From NCBI RefSeq assembly GCF_011301715.1, contig NZ_CP049870.1:2108001-2172000 (forward strand): a DNA stretch of 64,000 nucleotides, given 5' to 3'. A program made the translations under genes and the position numbers. Positions 29,502 through 39,750 of this stretch are shown here, in pieces; position 1 is the stretch's first letter, and the number at the start of each line of letters is the position of its first letter. Under the pieces are notes generated by a model. The model worked only from the letters and a program-made list of their open reading frames with translations. It had not been told where the DNA came from and ran no database searches. Origin of the DNA: Sphingomonas sp. HDW15A (lineage in GTDB: Bacteria; Pseudomonadota; Alphaproteobacteria; Sphingomonadales; Sphingomonadaceae).

Positions 29502-30002
29502 GTGATCAATCGCATCCTTCCACTAGTTTTGCTCGCTTCGTCGGTTGCCGCTCCGGCGCTGGCCCAGAACCAGGCTGCCGCCCAACAGGCCCAGCCGGTC
29601 AGCAAGGCCACCTTCCTGCAACAGGTCGACGCCGCTTTTAATGCCGTCGACGCCAACAAAGACGGGTTCACCGACCGGGCCGAGATCGAGGCCGCGCAGG
29701 CGAAATCCTTCGCAACGCGCAAGGCCCAGGTCATCCAGGGCCGCGAAGCCGCGTTCAAGGAACTCGACAAGGACAAGAATGGCTCGCTTACGCTGGCAGA
29801 GTTCAATGCCGTGATCGCCGCGCAGCCCCTGCCCAAGGCCGATGCCGCGCCCTTCCTGCAGCGGCTGGATGCCAACAAGGACGGCAAGATCAGCCTTTCC
29901 GAAAACCGCAATCCGGCCACCGCCCAGTTCGATCGCGCCGACACCAACAAGGACGGTTCGCTTTCGGCGGCCGAGCAGCGCGCAGGCGCCCGCGACCGCT
30001 AG
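29502..30002 (+). CDS. Exported EF-hand calcium-binding protein
   Basis: A 166-residue protein with a signal peptide (residues 1-22, ending ALAQ) and four EF-hand loops at about 50-61, 89-100, 123-134 and 147-158, all of the DxNKDG or DKDKNG type. It is lower in Met than the EF-hand protein at 10560-11180. GTG 29502 was chosen because GGAG lies six bases upstream and the signal peptide follows; an ATG four codons earlier (29490) is an alternative. Probably a periplasmic calcium buffer or sensor; no partner evident. An intrinsic terminator follows. Confidence 0.85.
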   Translation: MINRILPLVLLASSVAAPALAQNQAAAQQAQPVSKATFLQQVDAAFNAVDANKDGFTDRAEIEAAQAKSFATRKAQVIQGREAAFKELDKDKNGSLTLAEFNAVIAAQPLPKADAAPFLQRLDANKDGKISLSENRNPATAQFDRADTNKDGSLSAAEQRAGARDR

Positions 30003-30021
30003 ATCCGGGTTTCGAATTGAA

Positions 30022-30053
30022 GGGGCCTGGCGTCGTCTGCCGGGCCCCTTTTT
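30022..30053 (+). terminator. Intrinsic terminator after the second EF-hand gene
   Basis: A ten-base stem 30022-30031 / 30039-30048 (one G-T pair) with a seven-base loop and five T (30049-30053). It also separates the EF-hand gene from the convergent gene ending at 30058. Confidence 0.88.
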
Positions 30054-30057
30054 CGTC

Positions 30058-30948
30058 TCAGCGCCGTTCGGGCGCCTTTCTCTCGGCTCCAGCGCCGTCA
30101 CGGATCGCCGCGGCGATATTCTCGCGCTGCTGCGTGGCGCTCCGGTTGTTCTCGCGCTGCGTGTAGAACCCGGCCAGGATCCCGCGGTCGAACTGGGAGA
30201 AACGGGCCGGCACGACATTGCTCTCCGCGCGCGGCATAAACAGCGACAGGATCGAGTTCATGTCCTGCTTTTCCGCGCCGGGCTTGATGTCCAGCATCAG
30301 GTGCATGGTGGTAAGGTCGGCAAGCTGGCGCAGCGTACGGCCGATCGTCTGCTGGCGATCAATCACCACGAATCCTCCAAGCATGTCTTCGCGGACGTTG
30401 CTGTAGAGCCGGGTCGCCGCGGCATTCTTGATCACCGCGAAGTCATTGCCGTTCATCGATCCTTGCGCGACCTGGTGCCCTTCGCGGTCACGCATGTCGG
30501 TGACGTGCCAGCTCCACACGGGCCCCGGCAGCGCCGCGAACTGGGCGTACTCGCGCGGGGTCATGTTGAACAAATGCGGTTCCGCATCGTGCAGGGCCGC
30601 GACCAGTTCGCGGGGCTGGTCGATGAAGATTGCCAGCGCATTCGGCTTGCAGCCCATCGGCTCCAGCTTGCCGCCGATCGCGGTGATGTTCTCGCGGATC
30701 ATACGGGTCATCGCCGCCGTCCAGTCGCGCGGCATGCCGATGACCATCGGGCACACTTGGTCCTCGAATCTTGCCAGCTGCTCGCGCCCTGTCGGCTCGA
30801 TCAATTTTTTGAGCGCCTGCGCGATTTCCTTTTTCTTCTTCTCGCCGGTGACGACAATTTCATCACCGCTTGCCGGCTGCGCGACTGCGGGAACGGCAAG
30901 CGCGATGGCCGATACGAACCCGATTACGCTGGTCAGAGCCTTACCCAT
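30058..30948 (-). CDS. Exported hypothetical protein
   Basis: A 296-residue protein with a signal peptide of about 24 residues (ending AVAQ). The mature N-terminus carries DEIVVTGEKKKK, a short motif that also opens TonB-dependent receptor plugs in sphingomonads, but no barrel follows. The body is alpha/beta without membrane segments; single Cys residues near 67 and 102 could pair. ATG 30948 has AGGGG eight bases upstream. Upstream lies an inverted repeat (30985-31006) and then divergent thiC with its riboswitch. Function unknown. Confidence 0.7.
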   Translation of the reverse strand: MGKALTSVIGFVSAIALAVPAVAQPASGDEIVVTGEKKKKEIAQALKKLIEPTGREQLARFEDQVCPMVIGMPRDWTAAMTRMIRENITAIGGKLEPMGCKPNALAIFIDQPRELVAALHDAEPHLFNMTPREYAQFAALPGPVWSWHVTDMRDREGHQVAQGSMNGNDFAVIKNAAATRLYSNVREDMLGGFVVIDRQQTIGRTLRQLADLTTMHLMLDIKPGAEKQDMNSILSLFMPRAESNVVPARFSQFDRGILAGFYTQRENNRSATQQRENIAAAIRDGAGAERKAPERR

Positions 30949-30984
30949 GGCGAATCCCCTTTTCATGTATTCGGCATGGGCGAA

Positions 30985-31006
30985 CTGTATTACAGTACTG
31001 ATACAG
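30985..31006. promoter_or_regulatory. Operator-like inverted repeat in a divergent intergenic region
   Basis: CTGTAT (30985-30990) and ATACAG (31001-31006) are perfect inverted repeats flanking TACAGTACTG, which itself contains the palindrome CAGTACTG. The element lies 37 bases upstream of the start of the exported gene (30948) and 58 bases before the thiC riboswitch. Size and symmetry fit a dimeric repressor site. Confidence 0.5.
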
Positions 31007-31063
31007 CAAGAAGAGCCATTCGACCAATCGACAGACGGTTGCGACCAATCTACAAGGCCTGAA

Positions 31064-33051
<1,988 letters not shown>

Positions 33052-33052
<1 letters not shown>

Positions 33053-33600
33053 TGACCCTCACGGATCTTCTCGTTCCCACCTACCGGAACATGCTGCAGG
33101 CGCTCAAAGGCATGCTCGCCAAGGCGGTTTCCCAGCTTGGCGAGCAGCGCGCTGAGGCCCTGCTGTCGGCGCGGCTCGCCCCCGATATGTTTCCGCTTGC
33201 GACCCAGCTCCGCTTTTGCGCAGTCCAGGCCCAGGAAATCCCGCTGCGCCTCCTCGGGCGCCCGCTCGACCCGATCCAGCCGGTGCTTGACGAGGGCCGC
33301 AATGCCGGCGCCAACCCCGGCACCCTTGCCGAAGCGCAGGCGCGGATCGACGAGGCGCTGGCGTTCCTCGGTTCGCTTGCTCCAGATGCGCTCGATCAGG
33401 CCCCCGGCGATGCCTTGGTCGCGCTCGACCTGCCGATGGGGATGACGTTCGACCTCACACGCGAGCAGTTCGCCCGCGACTGGGCGATCGGCCAATTCTA
33501 TTTCCACGTCGTCACCGCTTATGCGATCTTAAGGAAGGAAGGCGTGGAGATCGGCAAGCCCGATTACGTCCCGCACATGTTCCCCTATCTTCGCACCTGA
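33052..33600 (+). CDS. DUF1993 family protein
   Basis: A 182-residue soluble, mostly helical protein. It matches the DUF1993 family, related to DinB-like four-helix bundles, with the C-terminal block FYFHVVTAYAILRKEGVEIGK and GKPDY. ATG 33052 overlaps the thiC stop, so it is probably translated from the same riboswitch-controlled transcript. Whether it has a thiamine-related role is unknown; the coupling is the only hint. Confidence 0.85.
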
Positions 33601-33744
33601 GCCCATCCGCGACGCGCCCGTCATTCAGGCAGCTTGCGTTCAGGAAAATGCGGGCAAGGGAGCCGATGAGTAAATGTTTCCACCACGGCGGCGGGGAGCT
33701 ATACCTGCCCGCAACCGACTGAAGATCACGGAGATTCCCGACAC

Positions 33745-34116
33745 ATGAAAGCCTTGAACCTGGCGCTCGCCGCAGCGCTCCTCACCACTGGCGCAGCAGC
33801 CACCGCGCAGAGCCCAAGCGACGTCCAGTGCATCGTCGTCAGCAACGCCTATGCCGGCCAGGCGAAGGACGCCAACGCGCAGAAAATCGCCGAGGCCGCG
33901 ATCTTCTTCTACCTTGGGCGGGTCGGCAATACGATGACCTCCGCGCAATTGAAGGCCATGCTCGACGCGCAGACCAAGACGCTCAACCAGCAGAATGCCG
34001 GTCCGACGATGCAGAAGTGCGCGGCGGCCGTCCAGGCCAAGGTCGAGCTTCTTCAGGGCGCCGCCCCGGCACCGGTCAAGCCGGCCGCGGCCAAGCCGAG
34101 CCCGCAGGGCCGCTAA
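33745..34116 (+). CDS. Exported hypothetical protein
   Basis: A 123-residue protein with a signal peptide of about 22 residues and two cysteines (29 and 92) that may form a disulfide. The mature part is helical, ending in an Ala/Pro/Lys-rich tail. A good GGAG precedes ATG 33745. It follows DUF1993 by 144 bases that hold no other gene. I do not recognise a function. Confidence 0.65.
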   Translation: MKALNLALAAALLTTGAAATAQSPSDVQCIVVSNAYAGQAKDANAQKIAEAAIFFYLGRVGNTMTSAQLKAMLDAQTKTLNQQNAGPTMQKCAAAVQAKVELLQGAAPAPVKPAAAKPSPQGR

Positions 34117-34173
34117 GCGCCCCACCGGCGTCTTACCTCCTCTCACGCCAGTAAGAAGCGTGGGCGAGGCGCC

Positions 34174-34689
34174 TTATTCCGCGAACACGCCGTAGCGCGC
34201 GTCGACCACCTGTCCGGTCGCGACCTGTACCAGGAACAGGTCGGGGCCGTAGCGCACCCATTGGTACCCGGCCGTCGGCGCCGCCAGGCCAAGCGCGGCA
34301 TAGCCCGAATAATAATAGGCCGGCGCCAGGAATGCCCGCGGCAAGACGTAGCCGATCGGCCGGCGGACGTAGGCGTAGCCGCCCGGCCAGGCATAGCGCC
34401 CGGCACGGACCGGCGCCCGGCCCCAGGCGTGGACGTCGACGTCGCGGTTGACGTTGACGTTGCGGTTGACGTCCACGTTGCGGTTCACGTTGACGTTGGT
34501 GTTCTTGCCCGCGCGCGTCGTCGCCGCCGTGCCGGCGCCGGTGCGGTTGACCGTGCCGGCTTTGGCCTTGCCCGCCTTGGCGGTGCCAGCCGGCCGCTGC
34601 CGGTCGCGCTGAGCGCTGGCCGGGGTGGCGATCGAAATCAGGGATAGCAGGGCCAGGGCCTGGCCCGCGCGCTGGAATGCTTTGGTCAT
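34174..34689 (-). CDS. RcnB-like exported protein with Asn/Val/Asp repeats
   Basis: A 171-residue protein with a signal peptide (about residues 1-26). The middle holds a degenerate repeat of NVNVN/NVDVN units (coding 34432-34503), and the end has GYQWVRYGPDLFLVQVATG, closely resembling the C-terminal motif of the RcnB family (GYRWVRxGxDALLV). RcnB is a periplasmic factor for nickel/cobalt homeostasis in E. coli; the alphaproteobacterial relatives are uncharacterised. ATG 34689 begins the signal peptide. The gene is divergent from the next plus-strand gene. Confidence 0.7.
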   Translation of the reverse strand: MTKAFQRAGQALALLSLISIATPASAQRDRQRPAGTAKAGKAKAGTVNRTGAGTAATTRAGKNTNVNVNRNVDVNRNVNVNRDVDVHAWGRAPVRAGRYAWPGGYAYVRRPIGYVLPRAFLAPAYYYSGYAALGLAAPTAGYQWVRYGPDLFLVQVATGQVVDARYGVFAE

Positions 34690-34826
34690 ATATCGTGCTC
34701 CCATTCTTCCGGCAGGATACGGCCCTGCGGAAGGCGGCAAAATACGGATATGTCCTAGCCCGGCCCCATATCCGCTACTGGCGCGTTCAATTCGTCCCGT
34801 CCTTCTTTCCCCCAAAGGAAATCGCC

Positions 34827-35120
34827 TTGGCCCGTTCTCCGCGAGTTCTTTCCGACCCATGGTCGCGGCTGATGTTCGATGCGTCCCTGCTGTGGGCCGA
34901 TGCCGGTGCGGTGATGATGTTTCGCGGCTGGCGGATGATGGCCGGCGGTCCCGCCGCCGCGCGGGAGGCGGAGCGGATGCTGTCCGAGAAAGTCCAGGCC
35001 GGCTTCGAGCTGGCCGGTGCGCTCGCCACGGGCAAGGCGGCCACGCCCCACGCCGTCGCGAGGAAGGCGATTTCCACTTACGGCAAGCGGGTTCGCGCCA
35101 ATCGCAAGCGGCTTGGCTGA
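34827..35120 (+). CDS. Hypothetical protein
   Basis: A 97-residue protein, helical and Met/Arg-rich, with RMMAGGPAAAREAERM in the middle and a basic C-terminus. TTG 34827 was chosen because AAAGGAA lies six bases upstream; the upstream frame is not convincing protein. No motif recognised; the repeated MM/AREAERM pattern hints at a phasin- or polyhydroxyalkanoate-granule-like amphipathic helix, but this is a guess. Confidence 0.55.
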   Translation: MARSPRVLSDPWSRLMFDASLLWADAGAVMMFRGWRMMAGGPAAAREAERMLSEKVQAGFELAGALATGKAATPHAVARKAISTYGKRVRANRKRLG

Positions 35121-35259
35121 GCGCCGCTCCGCCCGAAGCAATTGACTCTTCGCCTTAACAGGCCGACCCCACCCTTGCCGACGGCCCTAGGGGGGAAACA
35201 TCGTCGCGCCGGCCCGTCACCCCCTCCCGCGTTTCTCGAGAAGAAGCGGAGGTTACATC

Positions 35260-35745
35260 ATGTTGAAATCGTCACTCTGGTCCCGCGGCGCCGCCGCGGG
35301 CACGATCGCTCTGTTGCTTATGGCCGCAGCCCCGGCGCTGGCGTCCGAGAACCCGCAGGTCGCGGCGCAAGTCATGGCCCTTGCCCGCTCGCAGTGGGCG
35401 GCGGAAATTGCCGGCCAGCCGGTGAGCGCGCAGAACGTCTCGCTCGCAGACGACTATACGGAGTTCAACGGCGATTTCCCGGTCCTGCTCGTCGGCAAGA
35501 CCGTGGCGACGCGCATGGGCGAGGTCACGCCGAACGACAAGGCGATGTATTCCGACATGCAGAACGCCCGCGTCCAGGTGTACGGCGATACCGCCATCCT
35601 CACCTACAATTTCACCGGCCTTCGCCGCGCAGCCGACGGCAAGGTGACGCCGTCGCTGGCGAAATCCTCGCGGATCTACGTCCGGCAGGGTGGCGACTGG
35701 AAGTTGGTCCACGCCAACTTCGCGCCGGTCGAACAGGGGCATTGA
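35260..35745 (+). CDS. Exported SnoaL/DUF4440-like (NTF2-fold) protein
   Basis: A 161-residue protein with a signal peptide of about 28 residues. The mature domain has the strand pattern of the NTF2-like/DUF4440 group, with LADDYTEFNG, YGDTAILTYNFT and DWKLVHANFAP. Such domains bind small hydrophobic ligands or serve as enzyme scaffolds. GGAGG lies upstream of ATG 35260. It is monocistronic, with the YaiI gene converging 53 bases downstream. Confidence 0.75.
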   Translation: MLKSSLWSRGAAAGTIALLLMAAAPALASENPQVAAQVMALARSQWAAEIAGQPVSAQNVSLADDYTEFNGDFPVLLVGKTVATRMGEVTPNDKAMYSDMQNARVQVYGDTAILTYNFTGLRRAADGKVTPSLAKSSRIYVRQGGDWKLVHANFAPVEQGH

Positions 35746-35798
35746 TGGGCAAAGGGATCGCGCACAAGCGGCGCGGTCCCTCGCCGGCGCGCCGCCGC

Positions 35799-36254
35799 TC
35801 AGCGGGCTAGCCGCGCCAGCGCCTCGTCGAGCGCCTGAAGGAAGCGCGAGCGGTCGGCCTTGGTGAAGGGCTTCGGCCCGCCCATCATGCCATCCGCCCC
35901 GGCGCGCAGGTCGGCCATGATCGCCCGCGTCGCGATCGCCCCGCCGATGCTGGCTTCAGTGAACGGCCTGCCGTTATGGCCGATCACCGCCGCGCCGTTC
36001 TTCAGGCAACGCTCAGCGAGCAGGATGTCGCCGGTGATCACGATGCTCCGCGCATCGGCCGCCTCGGCGATCCAGTCGTCGGCGGCATCGAAGCCGTCGC
36101 TCACTACCACTCGCTGGATTAGTGGATGGTCCGGCACGCGCAAACGGCTGTTGCTGACGAGCTTGACCGGCACGCCGCGCCGCCAGGCGACCTTGTAGAC
36201 CTCCTCCTTCACCGGGCAGGCGTCGCCATCGACCAAGATGGTCACGCCTGTCAC
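35799..36254 (-). CDS. YaiI/YqxD family protein (UPF0178)
   Basis: A 151-residue protein of the DUF188 family. VDGDACPVK near the N-terminus and GPKPFTKADRSRFLQALDEAL near the C-terminus are family-specific. The fold resembles PIN-type nucleases, but the biochemical role is unknown. GTG 36254 is the start; a later GTG at 36245 would shorten it by three residues. A 42-residue small protein gene lies ten bases upstream on the same strand, so both are probably one operon. Confidence 0.9.
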   Translation of the reverse strand: MTGVTILVDGDACPVKEEVYKVAWRRGVPVKLVSNSRLRVPDHPLIQRVVVSDGFDAADDWIAEAADARSIVITGDILLAERCLKNGAAVIGHNGRPFTEASIGGAIATRAIMADLRAGADGMMGGPKPFTKADRSRFLQALDEALARLAR

Positions 36255-36264
36255 CGGTCCGGCC

Positions 36265-36393
36265 TCAATTCTTCATATTGTCGAGCCCGCGAACCACGCC
36301 TTCCTTCTGCGAAGGATTGGAGGCGTTCTGCTTCTTCGGCTGTTCCTTCTTGGGCTTGCGAACTTCCTTGTTGGATTTCTGACCCTTGCCCAT
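36265..36393 (-). CDS. Small lysine-rich conserved protein (42 residues)
   Basis: A 42-residue basic protein reading MGKGQKSNKE at the start and ending GVVRGLDNMKN. About a quarter of the residues are lysine. Very similar tiny Lys-rich proteins are found throughout alphaproteobacteria with unknown function. AAGGA lies seven bases before ATG 36393. The stop is ten bases before the YaiI start. Its size makes it easy to miss. Confidence 0.75.
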   Translation of the reverse strand: MGKGQKSNKEVRKPKKEQPKKQNASNPSQKEGVVRGLDNMKN

Positions 36394-36926
36394 GGCGTGT
36401 TCCTTGTCTGGGCGGGAGGCCCTGCATTTGAGTGTAGGCCGTTTGCGGGGGATAGCGATGGGGGTTCATGATGAAGGGCGAGAAAATCGCGGGAAGGCGG
36501 CCCCGTAACCCGCACAGCGCGCTTGGAAAGACAAGAATCGTGGAGAGCGGCACTTTTCGATGAACTAGCCTTCCGCGACCTCTACAATAAGCGCCCCGCC
36601 ACTGACTCGGGGGCTGCGCGTTCGCTAGTCCAATCGTGCATGATTCTACGCTTGCCATGCAGTAGTTGGCTGCGGCGAAGCCTGTAGATGTTGCCAACGA
36701 ACTCTTGTACTCACGGCAGGCTGGCCGCTGCAACCCGACTCTTCACGGTGCTTCCGCGACGATTTGCGTCGGCGGCGCTGCGCTCGGCCGGTCTCAATGT
36801 AGGAACTCATTTGCACAACGCTGGTGGATGATGAGCCGCGCCGGGCCGAGGGCTACGCTTTCCTGCAAGTCCACTGCATGTTGGGAACTTTGCTCCCCGC
36901 GCTGCGCATGGGTGAAGTTTGCGATG
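36394..36926. other. Region without a supportable gene
   Basis: About 530 bases of intergenic sequence with visibly lower G+C than the flanks. Short frames exist on both strands but none has a proper start site, codon use or recognisable domain. No RNA gene was found. Confidence 0.5.
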
Positions 36927-37400
36927 TTACGGGGATGCGTAGGGCATTCCGGCGCGTAGGTAGGCGGTCAGCGCCCAGATGTCCTCTTGGGTCATGCTCT
37001 GCTTGTAGCCTGGCATTTCGGAATCAAACCGTTTCCCGCCTTCCGCGATGCTCCAGTAAATATAGGGCCCGGCCCGCTCCTTCGGCGCGTGGGCAAGCCA
37101 TTGCAGGTCGGCCGGCGCCGGCACCAGCAGGGATCCTTCCGGTCCCGTGCCGCGGCCGCTCCAGCCGTGACAGGAAGAGCAATTGCGCTCGAACAGCATC
37201 GTCCCCCGCCGAAGCTTCGCTTCGTTGTCCGGCGTCGGGTCGAGCATCTTGTCGTATGGCGCCGGCACGCCCTGCATCAGCACATGCTGGTGGCGGGCCG
37301 TGTTCGCCTTCCATCGCGACAGGCTGTCGTCCTCCTGCGCATAGGATGCGGCGGCGATCGGAACGGCGGCAAGCACCGCGAACAACAAGAATCGGGACAT
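36927..37400 (-). CDS. Exported c-type cytochrome
   Basis: A 157-residue protein with a signal peptide (about residues 1-22). CSSCH (residues 74-78) is the single covalent heme site; SEMPGYK later supplies a likely Met ligand. It is a periplasmic class I monohaem cytochrome. GGGGAG lies before ATG 37400. It does not resemble cytochrome c oxidase partners specifically, and no oxidase genes are near. It may share a transcript with the membrane protein upstream. Confidence 0.85.
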   Translation of the reverse strand: MSRFLLFAVLAAVPIAAASYAQEDDSLSRWKANTARHQHVLMQGVPAPYDKMLDPTPDNEAKLRRGTMLFERNCSSCHGWSGRGTGPEGSLLVPAPADLQWLAHAPKERAGPYIYWSIAEGGKRFDSEMPGYKQSMTQEDIWALTAYLRAGMPYASP

Positions 37401-37484
37401 CGCTTACTCCCCATCGACAAAGTCGCGCAATCTTGGGCGCGCTTCGGACCTCTCGCCATTCGGGATTCTGCGTAGTGCCGGCTG

Positions 37485-38045
37485 TCAAAGCCTTGCGAAC
37501 AGCGCCGCCGTATAGCCGACGAACAGCAGGCTCATGACTGCGGCGAAGATCTTGTGAACCGTTTCGCTCCGGGTCAGCAGCGCTGCCACCGACATGACGA
37601 TGAATACGACATGGAAGGCCAGGTTGGCCGGCACCGGCAGCCGCCCTTCCAGGATCAGCTCGCGAAGCACGCTCCACTAGATCGCCGCCAGCCCCGCCGC
37701 GAAAAACGGCAGCCGCTCGCGGAAATAATGGTCCTTGAGGTCGAGCGGCTCGTCCGCCGGAATGTCGGGCAGGACCAGGCCGGCCATTATGTAGATCAAC
37801 GCGGTCTGGATCAGGATCGCCGCGAAATCGGCGAAGTCCCACTCGCCGTGCTCCGACAGGCTGAAGCTTGCCCACCAATGCTGCGCGACCATCAGCAGAA
37901 TTATGCCGCTCCACGCCAGGCTCGGCCAATAGAGCCGTACCCTGCGCCGGTTCAGCGCCAGCGCCCGATAGCCCTGCAGCACCTGCTGGATCGCAAGTCC
38001 TAGGATGACACTCAGCAGGACCGCAAGATAGGAAAAGGCGTCCAT
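37485..38045 (-). pseudogene. Small membrane protein interrupted by an in-frame TAG
   Basis: Two reading frames in the same phase form one membrane protein of about 186 residues. The first 122 residues (from ATG 38045, with GGAG seven bases upstream) carry three hydrophobic segments and end in AGLAAI. A TAG at 37679-37677 follows, then the frame continues with WSVLRELILEGRLPVP and two more helices to the stop at 37485. No shift is needed, so a single substitution (for example TAC, TGG or CAG to TAG) explains it. Alternatively the second part restarts at GTG 37670. The family is uncharacterised. Confidence 0.7.
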
Positions 38046-38188
38046 GTTTCCGCTCCCCCGCACCAAGTCCTAACAGCGGCCTGCATTTCAGGAAACGCCC
38101 GCAACGTGGTCACAACATTCGAAGGGGTGCCGCCGCCGCCCGGAGGGGAGAAGGGGAAGGATGGGCGACGGCGGCGAGGGATTGGCCG

Positions 38189-39159
38189 TTAGGCGGGTTG
38201 GTAGGTGAAGCCGCCGTAACGGATCGTCGGGTGACTGGCGTTGGCCGTCGGTGATGGGCGTGGCGCCATCGCCTTGACCAACCTGTCGGGGAGGCCCGCG
38301 GTCGGATCGACCGGCTTGGCCTTGCCCGCGGCAATTGCCCGTTCCCGTTGCTCGAAGAAGGCCGCCCGCTTCAGACGCTTCTTCAGCGACAGGAAGGGAT
38401 TGTCCGGCGTCGGCCCGCGCTTCGCCCGCTCAATGTGGCTCAGGCCCCCGTAGCAGCAGCCGGCACAGCCATGAACGGGGCCGGTGCCATTTCTCGCGCT
38501 GGCGACGGTGCCGGGCGGTGTCCGACAGGTGCGTCATGGACCGGGCGGTTGAATGCAGGCTCGCGCCCGCTCGCAACGGTCAAGGCCTCGCAGCGGCGGC
38601 GGCGGCGAAGTCCGGCGGCCGCACCGCCTAGGAGCAGAAGGCCAAGGCCCGCCCCGGCGGCGATCGGAAGGGCATCGTCGTCAAGGGCCAGCGGCTGCGG
38701 CGGTTGTTCGGCGGGCATCGGCTCTGGCTCCGCCGTAATCGGCGGTGCGGTCAGCGCCGGGTCAGTCGCTGGCAGTGGCCCGGCCTCCTCGGCGGAAGGC
38801 GGCGCCTCGTCGGCTGTTGTGGCCGTCGCCCGAGGAGCCGTGACGGTGCGCGGTCCTGTTCGCGAGGCGCTTCGCGTCGCGGCGCGGCGTTCGGTTGCAG
38901 CGGAGGTGGTGGCGGCGGTCGCGGCGGCTGCAGGAGCGGCCTCTTCGCCTTCCGGGGCTAGCGGATCGCTCGTCGGGGCTGCCTGTTCGGCACTGCCGGT
39001 ATCGGCGGGTGCCGTCGTCGTCTCGACCGGAGCCGCCGTCTCTTCCGTCGCTGGAGCGAGGGGGTCGGCTTCCTGTCCGAAGCCAGGCGTTGCGGAAATA
39101 GCGAGAACGGCGGCGATCGCGGTTCCGGCCAGGCGGTTTCTATTCAGTTTCGTGTGCAT
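38189..39159 (-). pseudogene. Ala/Pro-rich exported, membrane-anchored protein, frameshifted
   Basis: The first 239 residues (from ATG 39159) have a signal peptide, a low-complexity Ala/Pro/Glu/Thr stretch and a membrane helix followed by an arginine cluster (GLRRRRR). The frame stops at a run of five C, 38445-38449. Adding one base continues with HIERAKRGPTPDNPFLSLKKRLKRAAFFEQRER and YGGFTYQPA to the TAA at 38191-38189, giving about 323 residues. The conserved C-terminal block shows that both parts belong together. The layout (exported low-complexity stem, membrane anchor, basic cytoplasmic tail) recalls sorting signals such as LPXTG or PEP-CTERM, but no known motif is present. Confidence 0.7.
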
Positions 39160-39351
39160 AACGGAGATAACAATGCCTATTCCCGTACGAAGGGGTTCAC
39201 CGTTTCCGACAAGCCGATGCTACCGGCGCGGCGAATCGAACTCCGCGTCAACGGCATTATACTTCCGGTAACTCACGAGTTATTTAGGAACCGTGGCGCG
39301 CCGGCCACAGCGTCTCTGGACGGGCCCTCAACTGGCGCGCTTCTTGCCCTT

Positions 39352-39675
39352 CTAGTCGAAGAGTTCTTCGAGGAAGCTCTTTCGCCGCTTGTACGGCTTG
39401 TGGCCGTGCCCGTAGCGCGGATCGTAGCCCTGGCCTGGATATTGCGGCTGGCCCCACGGCGCGCCCGGGTGGGGAGGCGCTTGCGGTTGCGGCGATGGCG
39501 GTGGCGGTGGCGGTGCGGCCTCGACGGCGCTGCTGCGCTCGATGATCTTGTCGAGCTCGCCGCGGTCCAGCCAGACGCCCCGGCAAGTCGGGCAATAATC
39601 GATCTCGATCCCTTGTCGTTCGCTCATCACCAGCGTGGTTCCATCGGTGGGGCATGCCATAGGGCCGTGGGCCAT
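39352..39675 (-). CDS. zf-TFIIB domain protein with proline-rich tail
   Basis: A 107-residue protein. Residues 7-50 match the zf-TFIIB domain (PF13453): CPTDG, then CPTCRGVWLDRGELDKI. The second position of the first metal knuckle is Asp (C8-x-x-D11), so zinc would be held by three Cys plus possibly Asp. A Pro/Gln/Gly-rich tail leads to a basic end with KRRKSFLEELFD. ATG 39675 has AGGAGA upstream. Function unknown; related proteins are common in proteobacteria. Confidence 0.82.
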   Translation of the reverse strand: MAHGPMACPTDGTTLVMSERQGIEIDYCPTCRGVWLDRGELDKIIERSSAVEAAPPPPPPSPQPQAPPHPGAPWGQPQYPGQGYDPRYGHGHKPYKRRKSFLEELFD

Positions 39676-39750
39676 CGCTTCGTCTCCTGGAAATGTTCGC
39701 TTGGCTCTAGCTATGTCTGAATTCGCCAGGGACAAGGGAGGAGCGAAGGT

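Noticed and set aside
36251..36733. Minus-strand open frame of 160 codons covering the small Lys-rich gene
   Set aside because: The other phase gives a conserved 42-residue protein with a good start; this frame has no domain and atypical composition.
39257..39270. TATAAT box upstream of the Ala/Pro-rich gene on the minus strand
   Set aside because: The -10 match is perfect but no -35 is found at the right distance, so I do not call a promoter.
39222..39305. tRNA-like pattern on the minus strand (7-base end pairing, GTTCGATT-like T loop)
   Set aside because: The ends pair and a T-arm-like loop exists, but no D arm or anticodon arm folds and there is no CCA end; probably chance.
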